From: CAMAVH01 sp964628235
GTDB lineage: Bacteria > Pseudomonadota > Alphaproteobacteria > SMXQ01
Reading direction: 5' to 3'
NCBI GenBank assembly: GCA_964628235.1
Contig: CAZVLU010000010.1
Coordinates: forward strand, 1 to 64,000
DNA length: 64,000 bases
Shown here: positions 28,678 through 37,733 of the stretch, one piece after another
Layout of the letters: the number at the start of each line of letters is the position of its first letter
How positions within the stretch are numbered: the stretch's first letter is position 1
Program-made: the position numbers and the translations under genes
Notes under the pieces: generated by a model
The model's database searches: none
Seen by the model: only the letters and a program-made list of their open reading frames with translations
What the model was told of the DNA's origin: nothing

Positions 28678-29609
28678 CCGGCCCTCTTGAGCAGCGTGGC
28701 GTCCCAACTGCCGCGCTTGAACCAGTCAGCGAGAAAATCGCTGAACAGCCGCGTCTTCTTCGGAATCATGCGGCCCTCGGGAAACAGCACGTTGACGGGC
28801 CGTTCGAACGGCGGCAATTGCGGCAACAGGCGGCGCAACCGGCCAGCGCGAATATCCTCGCCGATGTGATAGGTCGGCAACATGGCGATGCCGATGCCGT
28901 CGAGCGCCGCCTGGCGCAGCATGAGGATGCTGTTCGAGGAGAATTCGCCGGCGACCTTCGCCGTCGGCTTTTTAGCGCCGACGCCGCCGAAACGCCAGAT
29001 GCGGTCGGGCGCCAGCTTCATGTGGATCATGCAATTGTGCCGCGCCAAGTCTGCGAGCGTCTTGGGCTCGCCGGCACGCTTGAGATACTCGGGGGCAGCG
29101 CAAGCGATCCAGCGCAACTGGCCGATCTGGCGCGTCGTCACCGCCGCCGTCGCCGGGATGGGCGACAAACGCACCGCGACATCGAAATCGTTGCTGGCGA
29201 TATCGACCGAATAGTTAGAGCTGTTGTCGACGATCAGCGACACGCGGATCTGCGGATAGGCGCGCACGAAGGCCGACACCGCCTCGGGGAAGTTCACCGC
29301 GCCGAACGATGTCGGCACGGCGACGCGCAAGCTGCCCTGCGGCTCTTGCTGCTCGCGCGCGATGGCGCCTTCGCGGCGATCGAGCTCGCCGAGGATGCCG
29401 GTGCAGAACTCAAGATAATCGGCGCCGATCTCGGTCAGCGCGACGCGCCGCGTCGTGCGCGTCAGCAGGCGCGCGCCGAGCCGCGCTTCGAGCGCGCCGA
29501 TATGTTTGGTGACGATGGCGCGCGACATGCCGAGCCGCTCGGCGGCGGCGGAGAAGCTTTTGGCCTTCGCCACGGCGACGAAGCTCTCCATCATCTTCAG
29601 GCGGTCCAT
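28674..29609 (-). CDS. LysR-family transcriptional regulator
   Basis: A 311-residue LysR protein. The helix-turn-helix is at residues 3-60 (SFSAAAERLGMSRAIVTKHI). The effector domain follows with FPEAVSAFVRAYPQIRVSLIVD. The start at 29609 (MDRLKMMESF) is the normal family start and has GGAG upstream; a longer ATG at 29660 is disfavoured. It is divergent from the TauD-like gene, the usual arrangement for a regulator and its target, and overlaps the cupin gene. Confidence 0.92.
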   Translation of the reverse strand: MDRLKMMESFVAVAKAKSFSAAAERLGMSRAIVTKHIGALEARLGARLLTRTTRRVALTEIGADYLEFCTGILGELDRREGAIAREQQEPQGSLRVAVPTSFGAVNFPEAVSAFVRAYPQIRVSLIVDNSSNYSVDIASNDFDVAVRLSPIPATAAVTTRQIGQLRWIACAAPEYLKRAGEPKTLADLARHNCMIHMKLAPDRIWRFGGVGAKKPTAKVAGEFSSNSILMLRQAALDGIGIAMLPTYHIGEDIRAGRLRRLLPQLPPFERPVNVLFPEGRMIPKKTRLFSDFLADWFKRGSWDATLLKRAG

Positions 29610-29653
29610 GCGAAGCTCCGGCGCCGATTGTTCAATAGGGTTCAATCCGCATA

Positions 29654-29681
29654 TTAGCATTTGCTCGTTTTACAAAGCTAA
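29654..29681. promoter_or_regulatory. Candidate LysR operator between lysR and the tauD-like gene
   Basis: TTAGC (29654) and GCTAA (to 29681) form an interrupted dyad in the 116-base divergent gap; an inner AGCATTTGCT palindrome overlaps it. Position fits a LysR-type site, but the match to T-N11-A cannot be proved. Confidence 0.35.
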
Positions 29682-29725
29682 TTTTTCCGCCATGATCTGC
29701 GTATCATTTTTCAGGAGAGCCGCCG

Positions 29726-30628
29726 ATGTCCCTGTCCTTGTCCGCCGCTTCCGCGCAGATCCCCGTCAAGGCGCTGTCCGACAGCCATCCGGGCGCCATC
29801 GTCGCGCCGGGCGTCGGCGTCACCGACATCGGCCCGCACAACCTCGACGCGCTGAAAGCCCAGCTCGCGGAACATGGCGTCCTCGCCTTTCGCCGCCAAA
29901 AGCTGACCCCCGCCGAGATGATCGCCTTCGCCGAGCAGTTCGGCGAATTGGAGAACAGCACGCGCCAGGATTTCTTGCTGCCGAACTATGAAAAGATTTA
30001 TGTGCTGTCCAACGTGAAGGACGAGAACGGCCGCCCCATCGGCAATTCCGACGACGGCTACCAGTTGCACACCGACCAGTATTTCTTCGAGCACCCGACC
30101 GCTTACACGCTGCTTTACTGCGTCGAGGCGCCGCCGGTCGGCAGCGACACGATCTTCTGCAGCACCAAGACGCTCTACGAAGATATGTCGGACGAGGAGA
30201 AGCGCAAATATTCCGCCATGACGATCATGGCGAGCCACGACAAGCTCAACGGCGGCCGCCACAACACCGGCGCATATGCCGACTATCCCGATATTCCGCA
30301 GCCGGTGGTGCGGCGTCATCCGCTGACCGGCAAGGACTTTCTCTATTTCAGCGCCAAGCTGTCGGCGCGTCCTGCGCCTGGCATGACCGAGCAGGAGGTG
30401 CTCGACATGATCGATCATTTGCGCGACCGCGCCGCAGCGCCGGGCCGCGTCTATGCGCACAAGTGGCAAGCCGGCGACTTAGTGATCTGGGACAACCGCG
30501 GCTTGCTTCATGCCGCGACGCCGTTCGACAAGGTCAATCACCGCCGCATCTGCTACCGCCTCAGCGTGAAGGGCGAACGGCCGATTCGCGGCGGCCTCGA
30601 CCGCGCCCAGGCCAGCGCCGCCGAGTAA
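29726..30628 (+). CDS. TauD/TfdA-family Fe(II)/2-oxoglutarate dioxygenase
   Basis: A 300-residue alpha-ketoglutarate-dependent dioxygenase. The iron triad appears as His and Asp in QLHTDQYF and a distal His in GLLHAATPF; the 2-oxoglutarate Arg is in RRICYRLS. Family members hydroxylate taurine, alkylsulfates, 2,4-D and similar compounds. The substrate is not predictable. The divergent LysR gene is its likely regulator. It has a good AGGAG site upstream and converges on copA. Confidence 0.9.
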   Translation: MSLSLSAASAQIPVKALSDSHPGAIVAPGVGVTDIGPHNLDALKAQLAEHGVLAFRRQKLTPAEMIAFAEQFGELENSTRQDFLLPNYEKIYVLSNVKDENGRPIGNSDDGYQLHTDQYFFEHPTAYTLLYCVEAPPVGSDTIFCSTKTLYEDMSDEEKRKYSAMTIMASHDKLNGGRHNTGAYADYPDIPQPVVRRHPLTGKDFLYFSAKLSARPAPGMTEQEVLDMIDHLRDRAAAPGRVYAHKWQAGDLVIWDNRGLLHAATPFDKVNHRRICYRLSVKGERPIRGGLDRAQASAAE

Positions 30629-30637
30629 GATCGCCGT

Positions 30638-32995
30638 TTAAAGCCTCACCGACCGCAATCGCAGCGCGTTGGCGATGACGCTCACCGACGACAGCGCCAT
30701 CGCTGCCGCCGCAATGGCAGGCGATAGCAGCAGGCCTAAGACCGGATAGAGCGCGCCCGCCGCCACCGGCACGCCTGCCGCGTTGTATAAAAACGCGAAG
30801 GCGAGGTTCTGGCGAATATTGCGCATCACCGCCTGCGACAAGGCGCGCGCTTGCGCGATGCCGGCGAGATCGCCATGCAATAGCGTCAGGCCGGCCGAGC
30901 GGATGGCGACATCGGTGCCGGTGCCCATGGCGATGCCGACATCGGCCGCCGCCAGGGCCGGCGCGTCGTTCACGCCGTCGCCCGCCATGGCGACCTTGCG
31001 CCCTTCCGCTTGCAGCCGCGCGACGATGCGGCTCTTGTCGGCCGGCAGCACTTCCGCCTCGACTTCCGCGATGCCGAGCTGGCGCGCGACCGCTTCGGCG
31101 GTGGCGCGGGCGTCGCCGGTCAGCATCACCACGCGCAAGCCTTGCGCTTGCAAATCCTTGATCGCCTGTGGCGTCGTCGGCTTGATCGGATCGGCGATGG
31201 CCAGCACGCCGACGGCTTTGCCGTTCACCGCGACGAAGATCGCCGTCGCGCCATCCTCGCGCAGCGCGTGCGCCTTGCCGGCCAGGGCTGACGCATCGAT
31301 GCCGAGATCGTCGAGCATCATGCGATTGCCGAGCGCGACGCGTTTGCCCCCGGTCGGCCCCATCACCATGCCATAAACGCCCTTGCCGTTTTCCGCTGTG
31401 AAGCCGCGCGCCTTCTCCAGCTTCAAACCGCGCGCTTCCGCCGCCTGCACGATGGCCGCCGCCAGCGGATGCTCGCTGGCGCGCTCCAGGCTGGCGGCGA
31501 GCGCCAGCAGTTCCGCCTCGGCGATGCCGTCCGCGACGATCGCCGTCAGCGCCGGCTTGCCGGCGGTCAAGGTGCCGGTCTTGTCGATCACCAGCGTGTC
31601 GATCTTCTCCAGCCGTTCGAGCGCCTCGGCGTTCTTGATCAACAAGCCGGCGCGCGCGCCGCGACCGACGCCGACCATGATCGACATCGGCGTGGCGAGA
31701 CCGAGCGCGCAGGGGCAGGCGATGATCAGCACGGAGACGGCGGCGATCAAGGCATAGGCCAGTCGCGGCTCTGGCCCCCAGGCTGCCCAAGCGCCGAAGG
31801 CGACGAGCGCCACGGCGATCACCAGCGGCACGAACCAAGCCGAAACCTGATCGGCGAGCTTCTGGATCGGCGCGCGCGAGCGCTGGGCGTCGGCGACCAT
31901 CTGCACGATCTGCGCCAGCATTGTCGCCGCGCCGACCTTCTCGGCGGTCATCAGGAAGCTGCCCTGACCGTTCAGCGTACCGCCGATCACCTTGGCGCCG
32001 GCATCCTTGACGATCGGCATCGATTCGCCGGTCACCATCGATTCGTCGAGGCTGGAGCGCCCCTCAGTGATCGCGCCATCGACCGGCACCGTCTCGCCGG
32101 GCCGCACGCGCAGCTTGTCGCCGGCTTGCACCTGATCGAGCGGCACGTCGCGTTCGCTGCCATCGGGGTCGAGACGCCGCGCCATTTTCGGCGCGAGATC
32201 GAGCAAGGCGCGGATCGCCCCGCCGGTGCGTTCGCGCGCGCGCAGTTCCAGCACCTGGCCGAGCAGGACCAGCACGGTGATCACGGCCGCCGCCTCGAAA
32301 TAGACGCTCACAGCGCCGCCCTGCATGCGGAAAGCGGGCGGGAACAGGCCCGGCGCCATGAGTGCCACGACGCTATAGGCCCAGGCGACGCCGGTGCCGA
32401 TCGCGATCAGCGTGAACATGTTGAGGTTGCGGCTGACCACGGACGCCCAGCCGCGCGCGAAGAACGGCGCGCCGGCCCACAGCACGACCGGCGTCGCCAG
32501 CGCGAATTGCACCCATGACGATTGCCTTGCGTCGATGCCGAGCAAGCGGTGAATGTCGAACAGATGGCTGCCCATCTCGAGCGCGAAAATCGGCAGCGTC
32601 AGGACGAGGCCGATCCAAAAGCGCCGGCTCATGTCGATCAGTTCGTGATTGGGTCCCTCGTCGGCGCTGGGCATGACCGGCTCCAGCGCCATGCCGCAAA
32701 TCGGACAAGCGCCTGGGCCTTCCTGGCGCACCTCGGGATGCATCGGGCAGGTGTAAATCGCGCCCGGAACGGGCGGTGCCGCAATCGGCTGGGGCGCGAG
32801 ATATTTTTGCGGGTCGGCCGAGAACTTCGTCTTGCAGCCGCCGCTGCAGAAGAAATAGTCCTGCCCGTCGTGGGCGGCGCGATGGGTCGTCGTGGCCGGA
32901 TCGACCGACATGCCGCAAACAGGATCCTTGGCCAATCGGCGCGACGAGGCCGGCGCATGATCGTGATGATGCTGGGGATGGGCGTGGTCGGTCAT
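30638..32995 (-). CDS. copA: Copper-exporting P1B-1 ATPase with YHS and metal-binding N-terminus
   Basis: A 785-residue Cu(I) pump. The N-terminus has a His-rich start (HPQHHHDH), a YHS-like domain (DPVCGMSV...FFCSGGC) and a heavy-metal-binding domain (YTCPMHPEV...CPICGMALEP) instead of the usual HMA domains. The core has VTGESMP, the ion motif ACPCALGLATP, the phosphorylated Asp in DKTGTLTAG, SEHPLA and GDGVNDAPAL. Class motifs YNAAGVP (helix 7) and MALSSVSVIAN (helix 8) mark the copper class. A perfect CueR promoter precedes it. Confidence 0.94.
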   Translation of the reverse strand: MTDHAHPQHHHDHAPASSRRLAKDPVCGMSVDPATTTHRAAHDGQDYFFCSGGCKTKFSADPQKYLAPQPIAAPPVPGAIYTCPMHPEVRQEGPGACPICGMALEPVMPSADEGPNHELIDMSRRFWIGLVLTLPIFALEMGSHLFDIHRLLGIDARQSSWVQFALATPVVLWAGAPFFARGWASVVSRNLNMFTLIAIGTGVAWAYSVVALMAPGLFPPAFRMQGGAVSVYFEAAAVITVLVLLGQVLELRARERTGGAIRALLDLAPKMARRLDPDGSERDVPLDQVQAGDKLRVRPGETVPVDGAITEGRSSLDESMVTGESMPIVKDAGAKVIGGTLNGQGSFLMTAEKVGAATMLAQIVQMVADAQRSRAPIQKLADQVSAWFVPLVIAVALVAFGAWAAWGPEPRLAYALIAAVSVLIIACPCALGLATPMSIMVGVGRGARAGLLIKNAEALERLEKIDTLVIDKTGTLTAGKPALTAIVADGIAEAELLALAASLERASEHPLAAAIVQAAEARGLKLEKARGFTAENGKGVYGMVMGPTGGKRVALGNRMMLDDLGIDASALAGKAHALREDGATAIFVAVNGKAVGVLAIADPIKPTTPQAIKDLQAQGLRVVMLTGDARATAEAVARQLGIAEVEAEVLPADKSRIVARLQAEGRKVAMAGDGVNDAPALAAADVGIAMGTGTDVAIRSAGLTLLHGDLAGIAQARALSQAVMRNIRQNLAFAFLYNAAGVPVAAGALYPVLGLLLSPAIAAAAMALSSVSVIANALRLRSVRL

Positions 32996-33032
32996 GGCAG
33001 GCTCGCGTAGCTCAGGGGGGACTTATAAAATC

Positions 33033-33063
33033 ATCCTGCACCTTCCCATGCTGGGAAGGTCAA
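33033..33063 (-). promoter_or_regulatory. CueR-controlled copA promoter and operator
   Basis: On the minus strand, TTGACC (33063-33058) and CAGGAT (33038-33033) are separated by exactly 19 bases, the long spacer of MerR-family promoters. Inside lies the perfect dyad ACCTTCC-N7-GGAAGGT (33040-33060), which is the known CueR/HmrR box. This predicts copper-induced expression of copA. Confidence 0.88.
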
Positions 33064-33150
33064 CAGGGACGCTGCGATCCCAGGCGGGGACACGGAACCT
33101 GCATTTTTGGCCTTTCCCCGACTCTGACGATGCGTTAACCATTGCTCCCT

Positions 33151-33795
33151 ATGAGAGGACCCTTGAAGAGTCTGGCGAATTTCGGCCCGCTGCTCTCCGC
33201 CGCCGCCCTGGGCGCGACGGTGGTCCTGGCCGCCTGCGCCGCGCCGACTTCACCACCCACAGCCACGTCCACCGCCATCCGCTATTCCGAGCCGGCCATC
33301 GAGATGGAAGAGCAGGTCGGCTTCCTCTCCTGCGTGCCCTATGCCCGCAGTGTCTCGGGGGTGCAGCTTTTCGGCGACGCCTGGACCTGGTGGAAGGGCG
33401 CCGAGGGCAAATATCCCAAGGGCAAGGCGCCGCATAAGGGCTCCGTCCTGACCCTGCAGAAGACCAAGTCCCTGCCCCTCGGCCATGTCGCAGTGGTCGT
33501 CGCGACCTCGGAAGACTCGCGCAAGCTGTGGGTCGATCACGCCAACTGGGGCGACAACGGCGACACGCGCGGCAAGGTGCATAAGCGCCAGCCGGTGATC
33601 GACGTCTCGAAGGCCAACGACTGGAGCGAAGTGCGCTTCATGAACACGCTCGGCAGCTTCGGCCGGGTCTATGCCGCGCATGGCTTCATTTACAAGGACG
33701 AGCCGGGCAATGCGCCCAAGCTCGATCCCGCGCCGCCGTCTCGCCAGCCGCTGCCGACGACGCGCACGGCTTCGGCCGCCGCACCCAAAAACTAA
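33151..33795 (+). CDS. CHAP-domain lipoprotein, putative peptidoglycan amidase/peptidase
   Basis: A 214-residue envelope protein. A lipoprotein signal ends in VLAAC. The CHAP fold shows its catalytic Cys in FLSCVPYAR and His in LGHVAVVVA, followed by WVDHANWG. CHAP proteins cleave peptide or amide bonds in cell-wall peptides. The ATG at 33151 gives the better lipoprotein signal; a TTG at 33142 is an alternative. A Pro/Ala/Thr-rich tail of about 30 residues ends it. Confidence 0.83.
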   Translation: MRGPLKSLANFGPLLSAAALGATVVLAACAAPTSPPTATSTAIRYSEPAIEMEEQVGFLSCVPYARSVSGVQLFGDAWTWWKGAEGKYPKGKAPHKGSVLTLQKTKSLPLGHVAVVVATSEDSRKLWVDHANWGDNGDTRGKVHKRQPVIDVSKANDWSEVRFMNTLGSFGRVYAAHGFIYKDEPGNAPKLDPAPPSRQPLPTTRTASAAAPKN

Positions 33796-33881
33796 CGCCG
33801 CTCTTAGCGAGTCATCAACGACGCCCTAGGTCGTTGCGTGAAGACAAAGCTGGCGAGCAAAGGTAAGCCTTAAACACCTTG

Positions 33882-33999
33882 CGTCATGCCCGGACTTGGT
33901 CCGGGCATCCACGCCTTTCGATGCTGAAATAGATTAAGGCGTGGATGGCGAGCGGCCGTCAGGCCGACCCAAGGTCGGACACCAAGTCCGGCCATGACG
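33882..33999. repeat. 118-bp imperfect palindromic intergenic element
   Basis: The outer 19 bases at each end (CGTCATGCCCGGACTTGGT and ACCAAGTCCGGCCATGACG) pair with one mismatch. Inside are more stems: CCGGACTTGGTCCGG at the left and a GGCGTGGATG/CATCCACGCC pair. Sequences with this start (GTCATGCCCGG...CCGGGCATCCACG) are common dispersed repeats in Hyphomicrobiales genomes. It lies between convergent genes and may also terminate transcription. Only one copy is in this window. Confidence 0.72.
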
Positions 34000-34014
34000 G
34001 TTTTTCAATGTCGT

Positions 34015-35187
34015 TTAACGCGTTATCGCGCCCTGAGTCTGCGCGCGCGCCGCGGCTGCTTCGCTGCGGGCCACGATGGCCGTGAGCGGCACCAGCACCA
34101 ACCCCCGTTCGCCCAAGCCCGGCAACCAGTCGCGCAGCACCGCGAGCGTGCTTTCATGAGGATGGCCGATGGCGATGGCGCTGCCGCGCGCCTTGGCGAT
34201 GCGCTCCAACTCCATCAGCCGCGCGCGCACTTCGGCCGCCGTCTGGATATTGTCGAGGAAGACATGGCGCGTCGCATGCGGCACGCCGGCCTCCGCCGCC
34301 AACATGTCGCCGACGCTTGCCGCCGTGGTCCGCGAGTCGAGAAACAGCAGGCCGCGCCGTTTCAACTCGTCGATCACCACAGCCATGCCGGGCCGGCTGG
34401 CGGTGAAGCCGCTGCCCATATGGTTGTTGATGCCGACATAGCCGCCGAACTGGCCGAGCGCCCAATCGAGCCGGCGGCGGATTTCCTCCGGCGGCAACCC
34501 GACCGTCAGGGCGTTCGGCCCCGGATCGCCGCCCGACTCGGCCTGGCCCGAGACAGTCGTGCGCGACTGCGGCTGCATCGAGACATGCACCATCAGCTCA
34601 TGGCCAGCCCGCCGCGCCGTCGCCGTCTGCGCCGCCAGATCGCGCGCGTAAGGCAGATAAGCGAGCGTCAGCGGCGCCGGCAGCGCGGCAGCCTCGAGCG
34701 AATGGCGATGATCGACGCCCATGTCGTCGATGACGACGGCGACCATCGGCCGGCCCTGCGTCGCCGGCGGCGTCACCGCATAGCGCCGCCATGGCGGCAG
34801 CGCGCCGTCCTGTTGGGGCGCGCGCGCTGGCGCGACTTCGGGAACAGACTCGGGCAGCGATGGCGGGACGCTGAGCGGCAGCGGCATGGCGCGCAACGGA
34901 TCCTCGGGCGGCAAATCCATCATCGGCGGGCGCTCGCGGCGCGGATCGGAGACCCAGGGCGCGATATCGATGCGGGGCTGGTTTTGCCGCGGCGGGGCGG
35001 CGGATTGCGGCTGGGACGGCGGCGCGGATGGCGCTGCGGGCGGCGGCGGAGCGGCGACATCGCCGAGCCAAAGACCCAGACCGATGCCGATCCCGAGCGC
35101 CAAGCCCATGGCGGCGATCCCGAGCAGCGACGTGCTGGCGGTCTGCCATAATGACGCCAAACGGCTGCGGAACGAACGGCCAGCCAT
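34015..35187 (-). CDS. Divergent polysaccharide deacetylase family protein
   Basis: A 390-residue exported protein. One N-terminal membrane segment (about residues 18-42) is followed by a Pro-rich linker (about 45-130). The divergent deacetylase barrel starts at VAVVIDDMGVDHRHS and has GINNHMGSGFT, LLFLDSRTT and AIAIGHPHEST. Family enzymes act in the periplasm, presumably on polysaccharide, but most are untested. The start at 35187 has GGAG upstream and leaves the membrane segment near the N-terminus; a longer ATG lies at 35229. Confidence 0.83.
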   Translation of the reverse strand: MAGRSFRSRLASLWQTASTSLLGIAAMGLALGIGIGLGLWLGDVAAPPPPAAPSAPPSQPQSAAPPRQNQPRIDIAPWVSDPRRERPPMMDLPPEDPLRAMPLPLSVPPSLPESVPEVAPARAPQQDGALPPWRRYAVTPPATQGRPMVAVVIDDMGVDHRHSLEAAALPAPLTLAYLPYARDLAAQTATARRAGHELMVHVSMQPQSRTTVSGQAESGGDPGPNALTVGLPPEEIRRRLDWALGQFGGYVGINNHMGSGFTASRPGMAVVIDELKRRGLLFLDSRTTAASVGDMLAAEAGVPHATRHVFLDNIQTAAEVRARLMELERIAKARGSAIAIGHPHESTLAVLRDWLPGLGERGLVLVPLTAIVARSEAAAARAQTQGAITR

Positions 35188-35269
35188 GCGGAGGCTCCAA
35201 CGCGGGACATAGGCCTGCCTAGCTAGCATATCGGCGCAGAAAAAGTCACTTCGCGATCATTTAAAGGGT

Positions 35270-36565
35270 ATGACAGCTTCGCTTCGGCTTCGGAACCGGC
35301 AAATCATGGGCACGTTTACGACAGCGTCCCATATCGGACGTCATACGGTTTTAGAAAGACGCTCGTTGATCAACTCCGACGCGTGGGATGGCCTCTCAGA
35401 TAATCCGCCACGTCCATTCCTCTCCGGCGGCGGCGAGATGGGTGCCGCCATTACGGCATTCGATTGGTCGCAAACGTCGCTCGGCCCGATGGAAAATTGG
35501 CCGCAATCGCTGAAAACCATCACCCATATGGTGATGATGTCCAAACAGCCGATGTGCTTCTTCTGGGGACCGGAGCTGCTGAATTTCTTCAACGATGCCT
35601 ACCGGCCGATGCTCGGCAAACGCGCCGACGGAGCGCTCGGCAGGCCCTTCAAGGAATTATGGTCGGATGTGTGGGAAGACGTCCTTCCCTTCACGCGCCA
35701 AGCGCTGTCCGGCGAAGGCACATGGACGGAGAATCTTCGTCTCCGCATGACGCGCAACGGCTATGAGGAGGACGCCTATTTCACCTTCTCCTACAGCCCG
35801 CTCTATGACGACGATGGCCGCGTTGCCGGGATTCTCGATATCGCCACGGAAACGACGAAAGCCGTCATCGACCGCGCCGAACTCAACACGGCCAACAGAG
35901 CCCTCGCCGAGAGCATCGAGGAAGCGCAACGCCTGCTCGCCGCCCGCATTCATTCGGAGGAACAGCAGAGCTTACTTCAGCGCGAGCTGTCTCACCGCAT
36001 GAAGAACACCCTCTCCGTCGTCCAGGCGATCGTCGCCCAGACCATGCGCCATTCGAAAAGCCTGAGCGACGCGAGCGAGACCATCGCCGGACGCCTGATC
36101 GCCCTGTCGCGCGCCCAGGACACTCTCACCGAGAATAGTTGGGCGAATGCCGATCTCCGCGACGTGATCGACAACGCGCTCTCCGCCCATCTCGACCGCG
36201 ACGGCCGCTTCGCCATATCCGGCCCGCCGGCCAGGGTCACCGCGCAGCAGGCGCTCGGCATGTCCCTGGCCATCCATGAATTGGCGACCAATGCCGTCAA
36301 ATACGGCGCCCTTTCGAACGAGCATGGGGCCGTGACGATCGGCTGGACGCTTGAGGCCAGCGGCCTGTTTTGTTTCGAATGGCGGGAATCCGGCGGACCG
36401 AGAGTGACGCCCCCCACCGTCAAAGGGTTCGGATCCCGCCTGATCGAAACCATCGTCGCCAGCTATTTTTCCGGCCGCGGCAATGTCGCCTACGAGCCGA
36501 ATGGCATCAATTTCACCCTCGACGGCCGCCTGGACCCTGAAGAACAACAAACCGTCTCGAAATAG
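35270..36565 (+). CDS. HWE-type sensor histidine kinase with PAS domain
   Basis: A 431-residue soluble kinase. A PAS domain covers about residues 70-200 (CFFWGPELLNFFNDAYRPMLG). The HWE phospho-acceptor region holds His242 in RELSHRMKNTLSVVQAIV, and the ATPase domain holds HELATNAVKYGALS and the W-x-E signature in FEWRESGG. No membrane segment is seen, so the signal is cytoplasmic, often light, redox or general stress in this group. The next gene, 18 bases later, is a lone receiver domain and is the likely partner. Confidence 0.9.
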   Translation: MTASLRLRNRQIMGTFTTASHIGRHTVLERRSLINSDAWDGLSDNPPRPFLSGGGEMGAAITAFDWSQTSLGPMENWPQSLKTITHMVMMSKQPMCFFWGPELLNFFNDAYRPMLGKRADGALGRPFKELWSDVWEDVLPFTRQALSGEGTWTENLRLRMTRNGYEEDAYFTFSYSPLYDDDGRVAGILDIATETTKAVIDRAELNTANRALAESIEEAQRLLAARIHSEEQQSLLQRELSHRMKNTLSVVQAIVAQTMRHSKSLSDASETIAGRLIALSRAQDTLTENSWANADLRDVIDNALSAHLDRDGRFAISGPPARVTAQQALGMSLAIHELATNAVKYGALSNEHGAVTIGWTLEASGLFCFEWRESGGPRVTPPTVKGFGSRLIETIVASYFSGRGNVAYEPNGINFTLDGRLDPEEQQTVSK

Positions 36566-36583
36566 CCATGGAACTCCCCTCAT

Positions 36584-36985
36584 ATGGGCGCGTTACCAAT
36601 CATGTTGAACACTGCGCCATATGCCCCTAAAGCCGTCCTGGTGGTCGAAGACGACCCGTTGGTGCGGCTCGGCGCCGTCGATCTCGTCGAAGACGCGGGC
36701 TATGTCGCCTATGAAGCCGGCGATGCCGATCAGGCCATTGCCATGCTCGAGCGGCATGAGGATATTTTCGCCGTTTTCACGGATATCGAGATGCCCGGCT
36801 TGATGGATGGGCTGAAATTGGCGCATTTCATCAAAAAGCGCTGGCCGCCATGCGCCATCCTGGTCGCTTCGGGCTATATCAAATTGTCCGCCAAGGACAT
36901 GCCCGAGAACGCTCTGTTCTTTCCCAAGCCCTATACCCCGTCCGCGATTGCCGAAGCTCTTGGCAGGGTAGCCTCGCACGGCTGA
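36584..36985 (+). CDS. Single-domain response regulator
   Basis: A 133-residue CheY-like receiver without output domain. It has the acidic pair in VVEDDPL, the phosphorylated Asp67 in FTDIEMPG, and Lys115 in FFPKPYTP. Such lone receivers usually pass phosphate on or act by protein contact. It is 18 bases behind the HWE kinase and so is its probable partner. The start could be 36584 or the ATG at 36602. Confidence 0.88.
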   Translation: MGALPIMLNTAPYAPKAVLVVEDDPLVRLGAVDLVEDAGYVAYEAGDADQAIAMLERHEDIFAVFTDIEMPGLMDGLKLAHFIKKRWPPCAILVASGYIKLSAKDMPENALFFPKPYTPSAIAEALGRVASHG

Positions 36986-37127
36986 GCCCTCCGGCCCACG
37001 GACGCTGCGCCCTCCCTGACCTTCCCCTCGCCTGAAAAAGCCTGATATAACAGCCGCCAATTCCAGCCGCTTGCAGCGGCTGCGTCGATTCGCGCGCGAT
37101 GCGAAAGACTCCCGCCAAGAGATTGAA

Positions 37128-37733
37128 ATGTTTCTCCTAATCGATAATTACGACAGCTTCACCTACAACTTGGTGCATTACCTTGGCGAAGAGGGGGCCG
37201 AGGTCGTGGTCAAGCGCAACGACGCGCTGACGGCCGACGAAGCCATGGCGATGCAGCCCCAGGGCATCGTGCTGTCGCCAGGCCCCTGCGACCCCGACCG
37301 CGCCGGCATCTGCCTGGCGCTGATCGACAAGGCCGCCAAGGCCAAGCTGCCGTTGTTCGGTGTCTGCCTCGGCCATCAGGCCATCGGCCAGGCGTTCGGC
37401 GGCAAGGTGGTGCGCGCGCCCGAGCCGATGCACGGCAAGGTCAGCGCCATCCAGCATCGCGCCAAAGGCGTCTTCGCCGGCCTGCCGACGCCCTTCGAAG
37501 CGACGCGCTATCACTCGCTTATCGTCGAGAAAGCCACCCTGCCCGCCAGCCTCGAGTCCACCGCCGAGACTGCCGACGGCCTGATCATGGGCTTGCAGCA
37601 CAAAGAGCTGCCGGTGTTCGGCGTGCAATTCCATCCCGAGAGCATCGCCTCGCAGCACGGCCACGACATCCTGCGCAACTTCCTGCAGCTCGCCGGCCAC
37701 AATGGCCCCCGCATGAAGCGGAGCGCGGCATGA
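37128..37733 (+). CDS. trpG: Anthranilate synthase component II (glutaminase)
   Basis: A 201-residue class I glutamine amidotransferase feeding ammonia to TrpE. It has LLIDNYDSFTYNL at the start, LSPGPCDPDRAG, the Cys nucleophile in FGVCLGHQAIG and His/Glu in VQFHPESIA. The ATG at 37128 has an AGAG site; an upstream TTG at 37071 would add 19 residues. It is the first gene of a trpGDC-moaC-moeA run and needs its own promoter. A TATAAC sequence at about 37046 is a possible -10. Confidence 0.96.
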   Translation: MFLLIDNYDSFTYNLVHYLGEEGAEVVVKRNDALTADEAMAMQPQGIVLSPGPCDPDRAGICLALIDKAAKAKLPLFGVCLGHQAIGQAFGGKVVRAPEPMHGKVSAIQHRAKGVFAGLPTPFEATRYHSLIVEKATLPASLESTAETADGLIMGLQHKELPVFGVQFHPESIASQHGHDILRNFLQLAGHNGPRMKRSAA

